Assembly: GCA_045110335.1 (NCBI GenBank)
Contig: JBGCGB010000019.1
Span: 1 to 64,000 of the forward strand
Reading direction: 5' to 3'
Source of the DNA: CALBPI01 sp045110335
GTDB taxonomy: Bacteria > Pseudomonadota > Gammaproteobacteria > Steroidobacterales > Woeseiaceae
DNA length: 64,000 bases
Of this stretch, positions 62,206-64,000 are shown in pieces. The translations under genes and the position numbers were made by a program. How positions within the stretch are numbered: position 1 is the stretch's first letter; every line of letters starts with the position of its first letter. The notes below the pieces were generated by a model, which was not told the origin of the DNA, made no database searches, and saw only the letters and a program-made list of their open reading frames with translations.

Positions 62206-63137
62206 GCGTTTCGCTTTGTCATTCGTCGTAGCCGGGAAAATAGTTGGCGGACGGTATACCGGCGCTTGACGATCAAGCGAGCGTTAGCGGTATGAATCAC
62301 TACGGCTTCCAATGCACCTTTTTGTAGGGATCGATTGATCCACGCGGCCAGATCGGGAACTTCACGTGGGGCCCAAACAGCACCGGGTTGCAACGTATCG
62401 GAAGGATCGTTTTCATACACAGCAGCGCTACCATCCCCATAGACCCGCCAAAACCCCCTAACCAGTAAACGGTCCGAGTACAGCGTTGGCAATGCACAAA
62501 GCTCATCCGGCGCAGTCAACGTGCCTGCCCCGTAAAACCAAACACCATTGACCGGAACACCGGTGCCGTCGACTATTTGATGAAACGACATTTGAATTTC
62601 CGTCATCAATCGCTGAATGACACTCGCATCATCGCCGGTCGGCTTGGATGCTCTCAATGGCAGGCCCAGCAGATCAATCGCAGGCGCGGCGTCAAACTGC
62701 AAGGCATTGTCGACGGGTGTTGAAACGATCCAACGTTGCGCGGCTAGTTCATCCAAATGCCAAGCGGCCACGCGCTGATCCGGATCATCTCGTATCAATG
62801 CCATCAAGGCCTGACGCAGCGTTTGCGCATGGTCACCGGTTAGCTTGTCTACCGGCCAGCTATGCAGCTGCACATCCCGCATGTCGGCGCGAAAAAAAAC
62901 CGGATCTATGGCGCAATACCAGCGATCTGTTGGCACGGGTTGGCCGCTTCCAACGGCACAAACGGCCGCATAAGCTTTGGCCGCTTCAGCCAATTGGTGA
63001 TCAAAGGCCGAAGCATCTACAGGCGTGATTTGATAGTCCGGACAATCCGCTTGCAAGAACGGCAATAGCGTTGCCGAATCCAACTGCGGGAGACAAACGA
63101 CGCTGGACTGGTTGCTAAGACCGGTAAACGGGTTCAT
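62202..63137 (-). CDS. Conserved protein, PGM-like (COG4255 type)
   Basis: This 311-residue protein belongs to a group found upstream of recJ in gammaproteobacteria and often labelled 'phosphoglycerate mutase'. Visible segments are RWYCAIDPVFFRADMRDVQL, IQRLMTEIQMSFHQIVDGTG and VNGVWFYGAGTLTAP. The arrangement RADMRDV, EIQM, VWFYGAG fits the group. No phosphoglycerate mutase catalytic motif is visible, so the enzyme name should not be taken at face value. It is divergent from the Mth938-like gene. Confidence 0.7.
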   Translation of the reverse strand: MNPFTGLSNQSSVVCLPQLDSATLLPFLQADCPDYQITPVDASAFDHQLAEAAKAYAAVCAVGSGQPVPTDRWYCAIDPVFFRADMRDVQLHSWPVDKLTGDHAQTLRQALMALIRDDPDQRVAAWHLDELAAQRWIVSTPVDNALQFDAAPAIDLLGLPLRASKPTGDDASVIQRLMTEIQMSFHQIVDGTGVPVNGVWFYGAGTLTAPDELCALPTLYSDRLLVRGFWRVYGDGSAAVYENDPSDTLQPGAVWAPREVPDLAAWINRSLQKGALEAVVIHTANARLIVKRRYTVRQLFSRLRRMTKRNA

Positions 63138-63214
63138 GGCATAATTCCGGATGACAACGCACAGTGTAACCGCTCGGGCGTTTGCACTGAACCCGATATT
63201 GAGAACATCCCGAT

Positions 63215-63580
63215 ATGCAATTTTCGAAAGAACAAGAACCCGTCAATGCCGTCAGAAAATATGACGCTGAGTCTTTGTGGATCAGGGAACAAGCATTTTC
63301 CGGCAGCATTGCCATCATGCCAACGGCTATCGACGAAGACTTCGATTGCCGGCAAATTAATGACTTGAACGAAACCCATCTGGCACCGTTTGTGGCGGCA
63401 AAGCCGGAAGTCATTATCATCGCATGCGGCCAGACGGTCACGTTTCCCGAAGCCTCCGTTATGCGCGCCGTGCAACGTGCCGGCATTGGCATCGAAGTGA
63501 TGAATGATGGTGCCGCGATGCGAACCTATAACGTACTGCTGAGCGAAGAACGCGATGTCGTACTGCTGGTCGTGCGTTAA
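63215..63580 (+). CDS. Mth938-like (Xcc1710-type) protein
   Basis: This 121-residue protein has the segments YDAESLWIREQAFSGSIAIM, KPEVIIIACGQTVTFPEASV and GIGIEVMNDGAAMRTYNVLL typical of the Mth938/Xcc1710 fold (DUF498). Members are small proteins of unclear function, related to the NDUFAF3 family. The gene is convergent with the nlpD-like gene; the stops overlap by four bases. Confidence 0.85.
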   Translation: MQFSKEQEPVNAVRKYDAESLWIREQAFSGSIAIMPTAIDEDFDCRQINDLNETHLAPFVAAKPEVIIIACGQTVTFPEASVMRAVQRAGIGIEVMNDGAAMRTYNVLLSEERDVVLLVVR

Positions 63581-64000
63581 CGTTTGGGCAGCATAGGTAT
63601 TGGGTTGACCGGGCGACCGCGCTGTCTGATCTCAAAATGTAGCCTGGGCTTTTGGGCAGACGTCTCACCCATGGTTGCGATCTTCTGACCGCGTTTAACG
63701 CGGTCACCCTCGGCCACCAATAACGCCGAGTTATGCCCATAAGCTGACAAGAAATCCTCATTGTGGCGAATGATAATGAGCTTCCCGTACCCTTTCAGCC
63801 CACTGCCTGAATAAACGACTTCGCCGGCAGAGGCCGCATTGACCGGTTGCCCGCGTTGACCGCTGATCAGCACACCGGTGCGGGATGCTTTTGCCGAAAT
63901 ATCAAAGCTTGAGACAATGCGACCGCTCGTTGGCCACCGCCAGTCACTTACCGCAGCGATAGTTCGCGTGGGCTGTGGCTTTGGCACACTCGCACGCGCT
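63577..64000 (-). CDS. NlpD-like M23-domain protein (partial, C-terminal part)
   Basis: Only the C-terminal M23 domain of this gene is inside the window; the frame stays open to base 64000. It has the LytM fold segments WPTSGRIVSSFDISAKASRT, PVNAASAGEVVYSGSGLKGY and GQKIATMGETSAQKPRLHFE. The zinc-binding His and Asp in the first motif and the first His of the HxH motif are missing (RTGVLISG, PRLHF). That pattern is typical of NlpD, which activates amidases without its own catalysis. The likely symbol is nlpD, but the N-terminal lipobox and LysM domain are outside the window. Confidence 0.8.
   Translation of the reverse strand, partial: ARASVPKPQPTRTIAAVSDWRWPTSGRIVSSFDISAKASRTGVLISGQRGQPVNAASAGEVVYSGSGLKGYGKLIIIRHNEDFLSAYGHNSALLVAEGDRVKRGQKIATMGETSAQKPRLHFEIRQRGRPVNPIPMLPKR

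Noticed and set aside
1..64000. tRNA, rRNA, CRISPR arrays, insertion sequences, prophage or defence genes
   Set aside because: No cloverleaf in the few longer gaps, no direct-repeat arrays, no transposase or integrase motifs, and every recognised gene belongs to a core chromosomal family.

Overview
The window is a gene-dense stretch of a gammaproteobacterial chromosome. The E. coli-type LexA and its SOS boxes, the rpoE-rseA-rseB-rseC cluster, the lol, lpx/msbA/kdsB and Lpp envelope genes, and the ygfZ/sdhE pair all point to Gammaproteobacteria. The mix (ImuA-ImuB-DnaE2 mutasome instead of UmuDC, an SDHAF4-type protein before sdhC, an OprI/Lpp-type lipoprotein) is not that of an enteric. I cannot place it below class from sequence alone. 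No tRNA, rRNA, CRISPR array, insertion sequence, prophage or other mobile element was recognised. Almost everything is housekeeping DNA on compact, overlapping operons, mostly on the minus strand.

Layout. 1-228: the end of a small acidic protein. 250-6700 (minus): SOS operon lexA-imuA-imuB-dnaE2 behind two tandem LexA boxes, with a strong terminator-like hairpin inside the imuA reading frame. 6896-8288: a Lpp-type lipoprotein convergent with an L,D-transpeptidase of the kind that anchors such lipoproteins. 8389-11825: DUF1232, DUF1330, oligopeptidase B and a DoxX-like membrane protein. 11840-16397: fabH-plsX-rpmF-yceD (minus), maf (plus) and rluC (minus). 16398-19636: a long structured leader and rne. 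19663-22446: AGE-family epimerase, low-molecular-weight phosphatase, exported glutathione peroxidase and a lipoprotein. 22465-29327 (minus): comEC-exbB-exbD-msbA-lpxK-kdsB, linking lipid A/Kdo supply and export with a DNA-uptake channel gene. 29484-33200: DUF2062 and lolC-lolE-lolD. 33353-38013 (plus): a BamE-like secreted protein, mfd and csiV.

38024-42830: a TPR-like fragment (plus), then on the minus strand a PAS protein with degenerate GGDEF, nagZ, rlmD and a 3'-5' exonuclease. 42865-49359 (minus): lepA-lepB-DUF4845-rnc-era-recO-pdxJ-acpS, nearly all touching or overlapping. 49419-52403 (minus): rpoE-rseA-rseB-rseC-glutaredoxin behind a sigma-E-like promoter. 52545-56908 (minus): SDHAF4-like gene, sdhCDAB, sdhE and a CptA/YgfX-like gene, i.e. 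succinate dehydrogenase with two different assembly factors. 57046-64000: ygfZ (plus), then recJ, prfB (with the classical +1 frameshift) and lysS (minus), a PGM-like conserved protein, an Mth938-like protein (plus) and the M23 domain of an NlpD-like protein cut by the window edge.

I found no wholly new multi-gene system. The most unusual signals are the intrinsic-terminator hairpin plus A8 and T9 homopolymers in the first 38 codons of imuA; a plsX gene with no ATG/GTG/TTG upstream of its conserved N-terminus but an ATC with a Shine-Dalgarno-like site; the twin-assembly-factor sdh cluster; the very AT-rich patch in nagZ; and the structured rne leader.
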